Below, one piece after another: positions 1 through 16,300 of a stretch of 64,000 nucleotides of DNA (its first letter is position 1; each line of letters starts with the position of its first letter). Position numbers and translations under genes: made by a program. Where the stretch lies: the NCBI GenBank assembly GCA_033439295.1, contig JAVTLE010000023.1:2578530-2642529 (forward strand), written 5' to 3'. The notes below the pieces were generated by a model that saw nothing but the letters and a program-made list of their open reading frames with translations, did not search any database and was not told the origin of the DNA. Source of the DNA: Deuterostichococcus epilithicus (taxonomy: Eukaryota > Chlorophyta > Trebouxiophyceae > Prasiolales > Stichococcaceae).

Positions 1-587
1 GTGTGTCTCCTCCAGCAGCGTTGAAAGCTGGCTGCTGTAAGTGCGTTCCTGTATTGCTTGAAGTGTACGCGTCCGCAGCCCAGCCTACGTCCGCACTCGA
101 CCTAGGACATTCACCAACGTGACTATATCCAGGAGAGCTGCCAGGCCATGTAACTGCTGAGAGCCCGTCCAACTTCACCAGTCCATGGCGTCAGGAGCCA
201 GCGGGCGCATTCGAGAACGACCCAAGCGCGCAAAGGTATCCAGCTGCCGCAAAGAAAGGTTAGCTGCTCGCTTTAAACAGAATTCTGCTCGCACGTGCGC
301 AGTCCGAAAATTGCTTCCAAGATGAGCGGGACGTGCGTGTTAGCGTGCGAGGGTACAGTCAAGGCGTCGGTGTCGGGTGCACGCGGAGTGCCTGAAATGA
401 ACCGACTGCGCACACAATGCAGGTCCTCCGTGCGGCATTAGGTGATGGAAGCAGGAGGCAGTGAGAGCTTGCTTGACTTGACGTCATCGTGTCTACCCTA
501 GCCAGAGGAGACAAGAGCGGACGCGTCTCGACACACCGCTGTACTTCGCCAATCAACATTTTTTGCAATATCAGCCATTCAGTCAGA
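1..587. other. 5' flank of GDP-mannose 3,5-epimerase, no gene seen
   Basis: This stretch has only short open frames with no family resemblance. It presumably holds the promoter and 5' untranslated region of the epimerase gene that starts at 588. I see no convincing TATA box or repeat. The 3' end of a gene lying further left cannot be excluded. Confidence 0.5.
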
Positions 588-3500
588 ATGGCCGAGGCTA
601 TTCAAAAAGAGTACTATGAGAGCTCGAAGCTGGCCAAGTACCCGTTCGAGCCATACTGGCCAGAGAAAAAGCTGCGCATCTGCGTGACGGGCGCAGGCGG
701 TGAGTGCTGCGCTTGCGGATAGGACACCTAGCATCCTGTGATGACGAACACGTGCAGCCTGGTGGTAGCTGCATTGCTGTACGGCTTGGGCGATGAGCTT
801 GCACAACCGACCCCTGATTGAGTGATCGGGGCCAGCACACCAGCTGCATCGCTGGTCGAGCCTGAGCTTCTGCTTGCACACTATTATGCATGCTCAATAG
901 CAAGCCAGAACGCCGCTGCATCTTGCTGGCAGTGCCAGCAAGCATGTGGGTGTGGCGCTGGCGTATTGGTGTGCCAGCACACCATGTCCCGCACACCTTT
1001 GTCAACGGACCTGTGGCGGTCCACTGATGCTGTGACCGCTGATGCAGGCTTCATTGCCAGCCACTTGGCAAAGCGGCTAAAGACCGAGGTGGGCTTATGT
1101 GGTTGCGTGACCGCCAGCTGGCACAGCTGGCGCTACTACCGTCTGTCCTGAGCACGCCTGCAGATCGTAATTCACTCGCAGTGTGAACCATCACGCAGGG
1201 CCACTACGTTATTGGCGTAGACTGGAAGCGGAATGAGCACATGCCGGTGAGGCCGCCCTTCCTCCGGCCGTATGTTTCTAGCGGCGCTTTTGCTCTACGC
1301 CATGCCAGGGCGTTTGATGGCCTGGCTGCTGCATCGGTTTGTGTGTGGAGCGGTTCGGCAGGCTGCGCCGTGATCCGCCTGAGCATCCACATAGAACACG
1401 CTTCCCGTCCCCAACGTAAACGATGCAAAGTCTTCCAACGGTCAACTGTCGCCCCGCAGGAGGAGATGTTCTGCGACGAGTTCCACCTGGTGGACCTGCG
1501 GGTGTTCGACAACTGCAAGAAGGTGGTCACCGGCTGCGACCACGTCTTCAACCTGGCGGCGGACATGGGCGGCATGGGCTTCATCCAGTCCAACCACTCG
1601 GTCATCTTCTACAACAACACCATGATCAGCTTCAACATGATCGAGGCGGCGCGGCAAGCGAAGATCGAGAGGTGCGGGCCTCTTGCTTCCTGAAGCCCCT
1701 TTACGTGCACGCCATGCTATGCTGCCACTACGAGTCCATTCCCGCCGCGATACTGGGCGCACCCTTCGGTTGCTAACTATGTTGGTGCCCAAGTGTGGGC
1801 ATCATGCAGAGGCATGTCTGGTGTGCTGCCCTCAGTAGGCCGAAGGCCGTGTCAGGCTGCGGAGCAGTCGGCCCAGACCCTTTGCCCAACATGTGCAGGT
1901 TCTTCTACGCCTCCAGCGCATGCATCTACCCAGAGGGCAAACAGCTCAACACCACGGTGGAGGGCGGCGGCCTGAAGGAGTCGGACGCGTGGCCCGCGCA
2001 GGTCTGCCGCGCCTCAGGCTGCTGCATTGCGATTGCTTGCCCCACCCCAGCGTGCTTTGCAAGCACATGGGCGTCCCTGTGCACAGTGGTGCTGCGCCTA
2101 TTGCATGCATGCTGCGTGTGCTGCACCTGCTGCCAGGGCAGCAGAAGGTCTCGACAGCGCATGGACGGACTTGCGCTCGGCATGTGTGGCCTGATGTTCT
2201 TGCTTGCTCTTGTGGTGCGGCAGCCGCAGGACGCATACGGCCTGGAGAAGCTGGCCAGCGAGGAGATATGCATGCACTACGAAAAGGACTTTGGCATCGC
2301 CGTGCGCGTCGCCCGCTTCCACAACATCTACGGTGAGCACACGGAGGCATCGGGCGGGGCGCTGTGATCTTGCTATGCGGTCAAACCTTGCCTTGCACAT
2401 GGCAAACAGGGTTCTACTCGCTGCAGGCGCATGAGCCTTGCGGTCAGCAAGCAGTTGGGAGTGGAGCCCTGGTGTGTGTTTCAGCGACTGCTGCGGGACA
2501 TGGACAGTGTAGATACCTGTGCAGTGTGTCTTGACGTGCCTCTGCAATTCAACCCGCAGGCCCGTACGGCACATGGAAGGGCGGGCGGGAGAAGGCGCCG
2601 GCGGCCTTTTGCCGCAAGGTGCTGACCAGCCCGGAGGAGATCGAGATGTGGGGCGACGGCCTGCAGACGCGATCCTTCACCTTCATCGACGACTGCGTGG
2701 AGGGCATCCTGCGCATCACCAAGTCCGACTTCAAGGAGGTCAGTCATGGGTCAGTCATGGGTCTGCATGGGTCGGTTGACAGCGTGGGTTGGGGCGGTTG
2801 TCATGGGCCTCGCCAGTCATGAACCGCACCTGGGCTACATGGCCGGCTTGCTTGCGAAGGCGGCGAGCTGCCCGCTCAGCCTGTTGCATTCGATCATGGG
2901 CCGCAGCATCCACTGCGGCTGTGTATGTGCCACTTGGCCCCTGATCAAGCGCTGACATGTATCATGTTTGTCGCCGCCGCAGCCGCTGAACCTGGGCAGC
3001 ACGGAGATGGTGTCCATGAACGAGATGATGGAGATGGCGCTGGGCTTCGACGACAAGAAGCTGCCCATCAAGCACATCCCGGTGCGCCGCCGCGACTGGA
3101 AAGAGACGACTGCTGACAGTTTAGGGCTCCCTGTGCCTGTGGAAACTCTCTGGCGCCACCGGTCGCAATGGGCTCCTGCGTCAACCTCCTGCATTCCTGC
3201 AGGCCAGCCCACAACAGCTCCAACCCCCATACTTTCGCCCGCCTGCTGCACACCATTTCTGTGCAGCGTGGAACCCTGCACCTCTTGAAGTCTTACGGTC
3301 CAGTCCTGCCCCCGCGCAGGGCCCAGAGGGCGTGCGCGGCCGCAACTCGGAGAACACGCTCATCCTGAGCCAGCTGGGCTGGGAGCCGACCGTCAAGCTG
3401 CAGGACGGCCTGCGGCTCACCTACACCTGGATCAAGTCGCAGGTCTGCTGCCCTCATTTGATCATCCATCAAAGGCTGGGTGCCCCTTCACATCTGGACC

Positions 3501-3773
3501 AGGCGTGTTTGAGGGGCGCAACCACCTCACAAGCGTCTGCAGCTCGAGCTCCTGACGATATCATGACGCAGTACCTCATGCTGCTGCGGCGTGATACCAG
3601 CAGGGCGGCTCGATGCACAAATGAGAGAATTCTGACCCCCAACGGCTTCATATTTGCAGCTGGAGGAGGAGTCAGGCGACAGGAGCGCATATGCCAAGAG
3701 CACCATCGTGCCAGCGGGCGCGCCTCGGGAACTGGGCACCCTGCGTGACGCAGACGGCAAAGAGGGCTTCTGA
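588..3773 (+). CDS. GME: GDP-mannose 3,5-epimerase, 10 exons, complete
   Basis: This enzyme converts GDP-D-mannose to GDP-L-galactose, the committed step of plant-type ascorbate synthesis, and acts in the cytosol. Exons are 588-699, 1048-1088, 1199-1246, 1460-1671, 1899-2001, 2224-2332, 2560-2738, 2983-3081, 3320-3442 and 3660-3773. All have GT-AG borders and join into 1140 nt, or 379 residues, against about 377 for Arabidopsis GME. The N-terminal Rossmann motif VTGAGGFIASHLAKRL spans the first intron. The family signatures NLAADMGGMG, SSACIYPEG (catalytic Cys), DAYGLEK (the SDR YxxxK pair), NIYGPYGTWKGGREK and FIDDCVEGI are present. The C terminus ends LRDADGKEGF, close to plant GME (LRAADGKE). 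The ATG at 588 begins MAEAIQKEYY in the expected place. Identity is effectively certain; expression is unknown. Confidence 0.97.
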
Positions 3774-4508
3774 GATTGAGGACAACGGCAGCGCCGCCGC
3801 ATCTGCAGAGCCGCTCAATGGTCACGGCGCCCCCGAGATGCTGCTCCCGAGCCCCACTTATAGTTGAGCGCCGCGGGAGGTGCTGTTTGTCATGCAGTTC
3901 ATCAGGACGTTATTATGCACGAGGAGCCTGCAAAGGAGTTGACGGCTGCCCTAGGTATTCTGAACTGATGTCATGGACCGGCCACCAGCGTGCGGCCAGC
4001 CTGTGTTTAACCTGACTCTGTGCTGCTCTGGACGTGCTTTCTCGTGATCTTTGTTGCAACCGTTGTGCTGTGGTCAAGCAACGCCATGATCCAGCGCAGA
4101 CATGTACATGGGTACAAATGGACGCAGGTGCCCCGAACAGATGGTCCGATTCCCATGCAAATTGTTGGCACGGCACTGCAGCAGCAAGTGAGGATCCACG
4201 AGAGATGCAGCCTGAATAAACAGGACATTTGCAGTGGGGCAACCATCGGGTACATTCCTGACGGAATTTGAGAGGGCGCTTACTTCTCAGTTTTCACGTC
4301 TGAGTTCCTAATTGTACAAAGCAGCAAGAACAGTCTCCGTCCAAAGCTCCGAAAACTGAAATGTCCAGCGCCGGAAGTCCTTGCTATGCGCCTCCATGAT
4401 TTCCGGGTTGTAGCCAGTGTTGCTGCTCGCCATGCGCTTGCATCAGTGACAGTCGGACAGCATGGTTTTGGCGCCACCAGGCTGGCCAAGGAGTGGCGAC
4501 ACCTGGCC
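3774..4508. other. Convergent spacer between GME and Rab2
   Basis: This spacer lies between two converging genes and should hold both 3' untranslated regions. Open frames here are short and lack family signals. I see no TGTAA-type polyadenylation signal on the GME strand and no repeat. Confidence 0.5.
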
Positions 4509-6803
<2,295 letters not shown>

Positions 6804-7306
6804 GGTGCCGGAGAAGCTGTGACTGTCCACTCGGCAGGCTCTGGCGCTGGTCACGCGCGACCGAGCTGAACACCCTCGCGAGTGCGGATGCTGCTTGAAA
6901 GCCCTGTCTGGAAGCTGTAATTCTTGCCGCTCTGCGTCTCTGTAGATACGCCCCGACCCTGACGGATATAAGACGTGCTCAACTCAAGCTACCAGCTGTG
7001 CAATCCGATGGCGCTGGTCTCGAGAGTGCGCTTGCACGCTTCGCAGAAGCGCAGAAATGATGTAGGATTCCCTGCCGTGCACACACGAGGATTCCCGCCC
7101 GGACAGGAATGCATTTTGCATCGATTCCTTCCCTCAACTTCGCCTCCACCAAACAAGCCGTGCACCATATTACTGCTCAACCCTTCACAGCGTCTGCAGC
7201 GGCACTTTGACCTACACACGCCATGCACTTCACAGCAATGCAACATGTCGGCCACGGATGATGGCGTCTGCACGCAAGCTGGCGCTTCGTCAACCAGCCC
7301 GACCTC
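6804..7306. other. Spacer between Rab2 start and UTP10 stop
   Basis: The two flanking genes are in tandem on the minus strand, so this stretch should hold the UTP10 3' untranslated region and the Rab2 promoter. No coding signal, clear promoter box or repeat is seen. Confidence 0.5.
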
Positions 7307-10300
7307 TCAGGCCTTCAGGTACTGGTCGAAAGAGCCGGCGCCCTCGCCAGTGAGCTCCTCCAGCCGCGAGACCAGCCCGGCGGCCGCCGCGGCGACGCCT
7401 GCGTCCTCGTCTTCCAGCAGCTCCGCCAGGAATGGCAGCGCCTCTGGCAGCAGCAGGCCATACTCCTCGCGCAGCGAGCCCACCAGGCCGGCGACCACGG
7501 CCAGTGCGCGGCGCCGGGTGCGGGCGTCGCCACCTCGCGTGGCCATGAGCACCTGCGTGTCACGACGTGACCCGCTCGTTGGCACGTCTTCGATCCACCG
7601 CAGTATTGGTGGCTGAACGGCAGCTCGCGATCCACGTCAGGTCCGAGCGCCGACTCTTGCAGCACAAGTGTACCAGGCAGATTTTTGAATCTTATTAACA
7701 AGTCGCTGTCCGTCCTCTCACCGCTCGGTTGAGGGGGCGGTACATGATGTCGCTGCCGGCCGCTGCCGCCAAGCGCGTCAGCGCCGCAACCACGGCAGCG
7801 CCGTACGGGTCGGCTGCCACGTCCGGCACTGTGGCGGCAGCGGCTGCCGCGTCCGCGGGCGCCGCCGCGAGCTCCGCCGGCAACAGCGCCGCCANGGCGG
7901 GCGCGGTGCCCATCGGCGGCGCGCCGTGCAGCTGCGCGGCCAGCGCCGGCAGCAGCCGCTGGAAGCGGCCCTCGTCCAGGAAGCCGACGCTGTCGTGTGC
8001 GAAGCACTGCTCCAGCGCCAGTAGCACCTGCGGGCGACGGGGAGTGTGGTTAGAGCCCGCGGCTGCAGTTGGTGCAGTCGGGGCGGCCCTACACGTGCCA
8101 CACCATGGAGGCGGTGTTGCCTGCCTGTCTGTGTCCAGTCGCAGACACATGTCCTGCAGGCCCGATGTGCGAGCAGGAGAAGGAGCACTCGCAGTCTGCT
8201 CCCAAAACCCTAGTGCATCTCCAGTGGGTCCCAGCGGCTGCACCTGGGTGCGCAGGCGCCAGGAGGCCGCCTGGGCGACGGCGTCCTCCGGCGCCGCCGG
8301 CGCGGCCGCCNCCGCCTCGGCCGACTTGCGCCGCTTCTTCTTGGCCGGCTTCTCGGCGCCCGGCTCGCCGCCGGCGTCCAGCGCCGCCAGCGCGGGGTCT
8401 AGGAGGTAGCGAAAGTAGGGCACGAAGATGGAGCGCAGGCGAGCGGCGAGCGCCGCGGCGGCGGCGAACAGCACCGCGGGGCGGCCGCCGGTGGGCGGCG
8501 GCTGCCCGCTGGGTCCTGCAGCCGCGACAGGAGGCCAGTTGGTATTCGCATCCGAGCCGCAGTCACGTAATGAATTGCAAGACGAACTACCCCTCTTCGG
8601 TTCTTAGGTTTCAGGGTTTCTGCAGACGTCTTCCAGGTCGCACTCTCACAGGCAAACAAAAGGACATTCAAGCGGCACCTGCAGGCAGCGTGGCGCGCGC
8701 CCACTCCACAAAGCGCAAGAACAGCGGCTTGAAGGTGCGCTCGCTGAGCTTGACCGTCAGCGCTTCCAGCGCAAGGACCGCCTGCCGCTCCACTGCCGCC
8801 ACGCCTGCAGGCACAGCGGCCCGGGTGCGTCGGCGGTGGACTGCCTCGGACTAAACGGGGAGGGACAACAACCTGGGAAAACTTGTATCACGACAGCGCT
8901 GCTGGGGAGCAAGCTGGGGCGCCACCACTGCAGAGCCCAGGGGTGTGGTGCGTGAGAAGTGGCAAGGGCGGCCAGCAAGGCCATGTCGGGGCCGCCACAG
9001 GCAGCAGAAGGAGGGAATGTGTTCGCGCGCACCCTCCGGCCCAAAGTCGGCCAGGTGCGTCTGCCGCACGTCCAGCGCCGGCAGCAGGAAGCGGAAGGTG
9101 GCCTCCGCGTGGGTCGCCACGCTTGCGTGCCCATGGCCGGCCAGCAGCGCGGCCGCCATGGCCAGCAGCTTCACCACCGGCTCTGGCCCCGCCGTCTGCC
9201 GGCATACAATGCAGTGCGTGGTGAGTGTTGGCACGCCAGATGGCGCGTGCACATGCGGAGCGATGCGATGCAGACCAGACAGGAAGCCTCGAGCAAGCCA
9301 AGACTGTTGGAGCACAGCTGGCTGGGAGGCGACCTGATCAGCAAGCGCAAGGAAGATGACCTTGAGCTTATGAGGAGGTCGCCATCCAGCCAGCAGTTCT
9401 CTCGGCCATTCTTCAGGATGGCCAGGTTGCCGTTCGGCAGGCGGGCCAGATACATTTCGTGTGGGATCATCGAATGCTGCAAGGCTCGAACGAGCAAGGC
9501 AGCGCTGCTGACCTGTGCAGCAGTAAGGTGCGCCGCCAAGGCCGGCAGCAGCAGCCGCGGCGGCACCGATGTCGGCAGCAGCAGCCGGATCGTCGCGGCC
9601 GTGTCGGCGGCGCCCGCGGCGGTGCACGCCCGTCCACAGGCCTGCATGTGGACAGGCCCAGAGTGACATGGCTGCCAACCAAGAGATGCTTGCGACTGGA
9701 CGCTTAAGTGACGATCCTGAGATCTGAAGGGGGCGACCCAGCGGTTGAGGGCTGCACATGCAGCGAGCTTGCCCTGCCAACACATGCAGCAGTGGGCAAC
9801 CAGTGGGCCGCTTGCGCCTGCAGCTGCAGCACCGTGCCAGAGGCACCCACCATCGACCACAGGACGAGTCGCCAGCAATGGCGGGCTGACTCACCACGGG
9901 GTTGAGGGTGTGCTCCAGCATGGCCGGCAGGTAGGGGCTGAGGAACTTGGGCAGCGTGCGGACCAGCGACGCCGCCACGGCGAGCGCCGCAGCCGCCTCC
10001 AATGCCGCCGCCTCTGCCCTGCCCACCTGCGCCTGTGCAGAAGAGCCCGATCGATCAGTGCCTTGCCAAACTCACCGCGACACAGGCGAGCTCCAAGTCG
10101 GAAATGGAGGGTGCATTCTCTGCGCACTGTTCGTCCGCCGGCGGTGATGTTGCGATTCGCGAACTGGCTGGGCTGGCCTGCGCCCACTGGCATTGCAGCC
10201 TGCTGTGAAGGGGCAGTCACTCGTCATCGACAGCCTGCACTGTGCACTGGAGGCCGCCCACCTTCTTGCCGTGCTTGCCACCCTTGGCCGGCGAGGCCAG

Positions 10301-13300
10301 CGACAGCGGTTCTGCCTCCACCTCTGCATCCACAGGCTGGTCGCCCGGCTTGCCTTCCTCATCGCCGACGGCCGCCAGCGCGGCGCCAGCGGCTTTGAGA
10401 GCGCGCGGCGCGAGACGCGGCAGCAGCGGCACGGCCGCGGCGCCCAGGCCCGCCACGAGCGCCGCCGTCGCTGCCAGAGCGCTGGACCGCACGGCCCTGC
10501 GCGCAGGCAGGTGCAGGCGTCAGGGATCGTCTCAGCGTTGCACTGCGTATCTCAAGATCCGCTTTTGCAGAGCGACGCGACAGTGTGGCTGAGCTGAAAC
10601 TCGGAGGTTTGGCTGGTGCAGGGGCAAGCGGACGACGAGAGGCTGTCGGTCCTCTGGCAAGCATTTGACCAGTCGCTGGGTGCAAACCCTGGGTGGTCAG
10701 CAGGGGGTGACCCAAGGGGGAGCGCAGACCTGTGGGGGTCGTCGACGGCGCCGAGCACCGCGGGCGCGGCGTCGGACAGCGGCGCCGGGCGGGCGCGGCC
10801 CAGGTGCTGCGCCAGCGCGCCGAAGGTCACCAGCGCCGCCTGCCGCGTGGTGGCCGCCGCCGCCGCCCCCCCGCCCTCGCTGCCTGCGCGGTGGCGTGTG
10901 TGGTTTGGCTCAGACGGCAGGCTCAGACGGCAGATCGCGAGTGCAACTCTGCCAGCACTGCGGCGACGACACAGGACTCGGAAGGACTGTCAATAGCGGC
11001 GGGGAAGCGTGTGACACAGGATAAGGAGTTGTATCTCAATTGGCCTCGGAAAATAGTATTTGGTTTTGTGGTTGTCCTCCACACGAGGGTTCGGACTGAC
11101 GTGCAACAAAATCTCGTCACCGGCCAATGCTCCGCTTCACGCTGTCTCGATTGCTGTGCACCTTCTCACGAACACTGCTGCAGATTTCACAGCGCACTGC
11201 GAGCACACAACAGCACGCCACGACCGGACACACAGTGACGCGCACCCGCCACGAAGAAGACGGACAGCAGGGGGCAAAAGGCCAGCGCGGCGTCCGCCGC
11301 GGCTGCCAGGCGCGGCCGCTCCTCCGCAACGGCGCCCGCGAGCCGCGCCCCCAGGCCCACCGCCGCCGCCGCCAGCAGCCGCAGTGCCCGCCGCCGGGCG
11401 CGCTCCGGGACGACGGCGCCCGGCCGCCCCGGCGAGGCGGGGACGCCGTCAGTCGTGGAGTCCGTCGCCAGCGCCACAAGCGCCGCGGCGTGCGCGGCGG
11501 GCGCCATGGCGGCNCTGCAGNNCCGCCAGCAGCTCCGTTCTGGCGGCGGCCGCCGCCTTCCTGCCGCCCGGCGTCCCCTCCGCACCCAGGCCCTGCCGCA
11601 TTGTGCGCGGGTCGAGTTAGCAAACCCAAGCACATGTTGCCAGGCATGACTGATGATAGGCGATGCAGAAGGTGCGCGCCAGGGCAAAGAGTGTGCTGCA
11701 CACAAGCAGTGCCTAGGCGCAAACAGTGATGCGGTGGTGTGCTCTCCAGTGCAGGCAGGTGTCAGCACCAGCAAAGGCCAACCACAGATCCCCATGGCAT
11801 TCGAAAACACCTGCTGCTGGAGCAGCCCCTGCAGCAGCAGGCCAGCGTACGCATCCTGCAACTCCTCGCCGGCAGAGACCGTGCCGTCAGGGAAGCCGCC
11901 TGCGCCGGCATCGGCGTGCAGGCGCGACGCCACGAACAGGGTGGCCAGCTGCAGCTGCGGTGGCGCGTCGCCGTCCGCCGGCCGCGCCGCGGCCTGCAGC
12001 ACCGCCAGAAATGCGCGCGCCCGCTGCAACTCGCTGGCCTGCGACACAAAAGCGTGCTCAAGCGCATGATTGCATGTACCAGCCAGCAGGAAGTGTTTCT
12101 GGAACGTGTTTTTGGCGATCACTGGCGCAGTGGGACGGGCTGCTCCCGCTGAGCTTGGCGCCTGGTCTGGCTGTTCTCGACTGACACCTCATCAATCCTA
12201 CAGCTTCCACATTCAGGGTGCACTCGGTCTAGCCCCACTGTCTGACCCACTACAACAGACCCCCAGCACAGTCAACACATGTCGGCACATTGACACTCAC
12301 CTGGCTGCAAAGGCTGGAGGCCAGAGCCAGAGGGTGGCCCGCTCCGGCCGCCACGGCGCCGCTGGTCGCGGCCGCCGCCGTCAGCTGAGCGGCGTGCTCC
12401 AGGGCCGCCTGCTGGTCCGCCGCCGCCCGCCGCAGCAGCTCCAGCAGCACAAGCGGCAGCGCTTGGTCCTGTGGTTGCAACAGGATTGTCAGCGGTAAGA
12501 AGAGGACGGTTTTTGTTTGTGCAGCCAGCCCAGCGGCCTGTGCCTGCTGCCCCAATTGGCCTACTCCGGCAATTGAGGCGTGGCCAGCGGAGCGCTGTGC
12601 GTCTGCTATGTCCCTGGCTTGCGTGCTCATCCCATGCTATCCTTATGTCTATAGCAATGGCAGGAATGACGCAGACAGCGCTGCCTGTGGTGGTGCAGGG
12701 GCCGCACCGCAGGCAGAGCAGCCTGCAGAGCGGCCACCAGGGGCAGCCGCCGGTGCGGCGGCAGGCCCAGGGCGGCATCGATCACGGCGGCGGCTGCGTC
12801 TGCCGGCGGCCGCCCCGCCGCCAGCCATGCCGGGAGCACCGCTAGCAGCGCCTCGGTGGCGACCGCGGTGGAGTGCACGTCCTCGTGCGCCGCTGCGGCA
12901 CCGCCAGCAACTGCCACCACCTGCAAGGCAAACCACCTCGGTAATGAATGACCAGCTGCACAGGGCTGCCCGAGTTGCTGGAGTTCCTGGTCACAGGGTA
13001 ACGATAGGAGGCGCATGTTGCACATGGATGCACGGTGCGCAGGTGCAGGCGCAGCTTGCAAGGAGACGAGGCTCACGTCCATGACGTGCTGCAGGGCCGC
13101 CTGCGGGTGCGAGCGGGCGAGCGCTGCCAGCAGCGTCAGCGCCTGGTTGCGAGCCGCGCCGTCCGGGGCNCCCGCGCCGCCGCCACCACCGCGCCCACAT
13201 CCCAGCCCGCGGCGTCGGCACCCGCCCCGGCAGCAGGTACGATCGAATCGTCCGCATCCGCCATCGGCTCGTCCCTGCCGGCCGCGGACGGCTCCGCGAT

Positions 13301-16300
13301 GCGCTGCAGTGCCGCGAGCGCCAGCTGCATGGCGTATCCCACCAGGCCGGGCCTGCAGAGCAGCAAGGGCTGACATCATACTGCAGTCCGTTGGTTGAGC
13401 GATGAAATTAGTGATAGAAGTTCTTGCAAAGCAACTTCGCTGCAGACTAGTGTATGTGCAGTCAGGCATGTGAGAGCCGTGACGTAAAAGTTCAAAAATG
13501 GCACAGCAGCAAGCATGTCCACAGTTGCTGCCGCCACTGACGCAGCTGCCGCCAGCACTAGGCTTGTTCAGCAGCGTGGGACACGATGCTGCAGGCATTC
13601 CACCAGGTGTGGCGAGCAGCCTCAGCCCCACCTGGCTGCGCTGTCTGAGCCCTCGTCTTCCTCCTCGGAGGACTCGTCCGCTCCGCTGGCGCTGGCCGCT
13701 GCATCAGCCGAGGCTGCAGGGGCTGGCGTGGGAGCCGGCACCGCAGCGGCCGTCGCCAGGCTGCGCAGGCAGCCGCACAGCAGCGGAACCAGCGGAAGGT
13801 TGCCGCCGTCTGCATCCGCCCAGCCGAGCAGCTCCAGTGCCACCACCGCAGCGTCCATTGCATCGACCCCTGCACCGTGAGTCCTAAACACTCTGGACCA
13901 TTTCGCCTTGTGGCATCAATCTTGTCAATGGCGGTGTCACAAAGCACTGAAGCCGGACGACACCGCAGAGTGAGGCACACCTGACTCCCACCGAAGCACT
14001 GAAGACCTGCCTTTGCTGAGTGAGGCACACCTGACCACCACTGAAGCACTGCAAGGCCTGCCGTACCTGGGAGGGTGGGCGCAGCAGGCGCAGGTGCGGC
14101 CTTCCGCCCACGGCCGCGCTTGCGGGCCGTCGTTGGCGGCGCAGCCTGCGCCGCTCCCGCCAGACCCTCCNGCATGGGCCGCACGTGCTCCAGGCGCAGC
14201 GGCAGCTGCGGCTGGGCGGCGCGGGCGGCGGCGCGGGAAGCGCCGTCCGTCTCGGCGTGCGAGCCCCACAGCAGGCCCTGCGCAGCGGCAGGCGGCATTG
14301 AAATTCGCAAAGTGTTTCTAAACCAGACCTGTTCCGACGAAACAACCAACGAGCAATCGCCGCAGATAGCTGGCGCGCATGACGACTGCTGGCACCAACG
14401 CTTGCAGCCAACGGTCGGCTGAGCCGGATAACCTTGCGCGTACCAGGAACATCTGGCGCTGGGCGTCGGGGGGCAGCACGTCATACAGCCTGCGCGTTGA
14501 TGCCCGCCGCGCCGCCGCCCGCTCGGCCGCGCCCGCCTTGTGCGCGTCCTTTAGGCCCCAGCCGGCTGCCGCGAGCGGCTGTAGCACTTCGGGGTCGTCT
14601 GGCAGCAGCGCCGCGACCGCCTCTGGCGAATAGAGCGCCAGCGCCTCTGCAAAGAGAGCAGCCCGCTGGTCCGCATTCAGTGCGGCCGGCTGCGTGCGGC
14701 CCGCCGCGGTGCCGTCGTCCACTGTCAGCGCCGCAAGGGCAGCGGCCGCGACGTGCGCGGCGGCCGCGCGACGTCGCGCCGGCGACAGCGCCCGCAACAG
14801 CGGCAGCGCCGCCCGCAGCCGCTCGGCGTCGCCACGCCAGGCGGCCAGGGCTCGGAGGGCCGCGCGGCCTGCGGCTGCGTCTGCCGGCTCCGTCAGGCTG
14901 CCCAAGCGTTGCGCCAGGGCAGCGCCGGCTGCTGCTGCGGCTGCTGCGGGTAGTGCCAAAGGCCTGCACGTTCAGGGGATGGGAACGCATCAGGGGTTCA
15001 GCCCGTCATAGATGCAGTATGACCTGGGGAGTTGGACTGGTGTCACGAAGTCGCAAAATACGCTGCAAAAGTTGTACTCTGCACAGAGCCTAGCCGAGCC
15101 CAGCTGAGCTCAAAACCTGGGCGCCATGAAGGAGCCTCACCCGACGACAGGTCCCTCAGCAGCCGCCGCAACCAGTGCAACCTTGCGCGGGCGGCCGCGC
15201 CGGGCTGGCGTCTTTGGGGGCTGGCTGCTGCCCGAGTCCGATCCCACCGCCGCGGGCATGGCCTCCGGCGCCGCCGCCAGCGTGTCCGCGACCAGCTGAA
15301 TCGCCGCGTCAGGGTCCGCCATCACCGCATCACGCGCAGCCGCCACCGCCGCCAGCAACGGCTGCAGGTGCTGCGCCGGCAGGCCTGCCTCTGCGCCCGG
15401 TGCATCACCACCTTCCGCGGGTGCGGCGGGCACCGCCAAGGTGTCCGCGGCGGCCTGCGCAACGACGAGCGCCGCAGAGCGCACCGCCTCGTGCGGCGAC
15501 GACAGCGCCACCAGGAGATGCGGCAGGACGTCCGCCAGGGCGGCCGCGGCGTCGCCCGCCGGCTCCGCAGCAGTGGCCAGCTGCCACTGCAGCACCTGCA
15601 GGCTGCGCTCCTGCGTGCGCCGCCATGCCAGCTACATCAGCCAGGTGCACGCCCGGAGCAACCGCGCGCATGGTACGTGACTTTCTGCCTACACGACGCA
15701 GGCAGCACAGCGACCCGGCTGCGAGGTGTCGCCCGAGCTCCCGTGCTGCAGCCGCAGCGGTCGGAGGCCAGCGCCCCACAGCCCGCCTGCCGCTACCCAC
15801 CGCCAACTTGTGCACCGGGGCCAAAGAGCCTTGCCAACACCAGGAGCCTGCAACCAACCAAGAGGTGGCGGCCCGTACCTGCAGCGCGGGTGCCGCCGGC
15901 GAGCCCCCGCCGAAGACAGCAGCCAGGAACCGCATCGGCGGCAGCGCATCTGCAACCTTGGCCACCAGCGCGGTCAGGTGCTGCTCGTATTCCTGCGCCG
16001 GCTGCAGCGCCGCCAGCACATTGAACGCCCTGTATGCGTCCTGCGCAAAGCAGTGCCACGGTGCTGTTCAACAAACACTCGATGCTAGAAATGCTCCAGG
16101 TGCCCATCGTGAATTTTTGGGGCATGAAACTCTTCCCGAGGAGCTCTGGAGGTGACGATCGGCCTTGCCAGCATCCCGAGCGAGGACCGCAACAAGGGGC
16201 AGGCAGGGCACTGTGATGCCGGAGATCCAGGATATGCCACAAAGCCAGAAAGCCAGAGTGCAAGACGACGTCCTCGCAAGGGGATGGATTGGCCACCAGC

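Noticed and set aside
8203-8213. Telomere/telo-box-like AAAACCCTA, also TTTAGGG near 25290 and 35727
   Set aside because: These are isolated single copies inside introns or gene ends, not arrays or promoter boxes.
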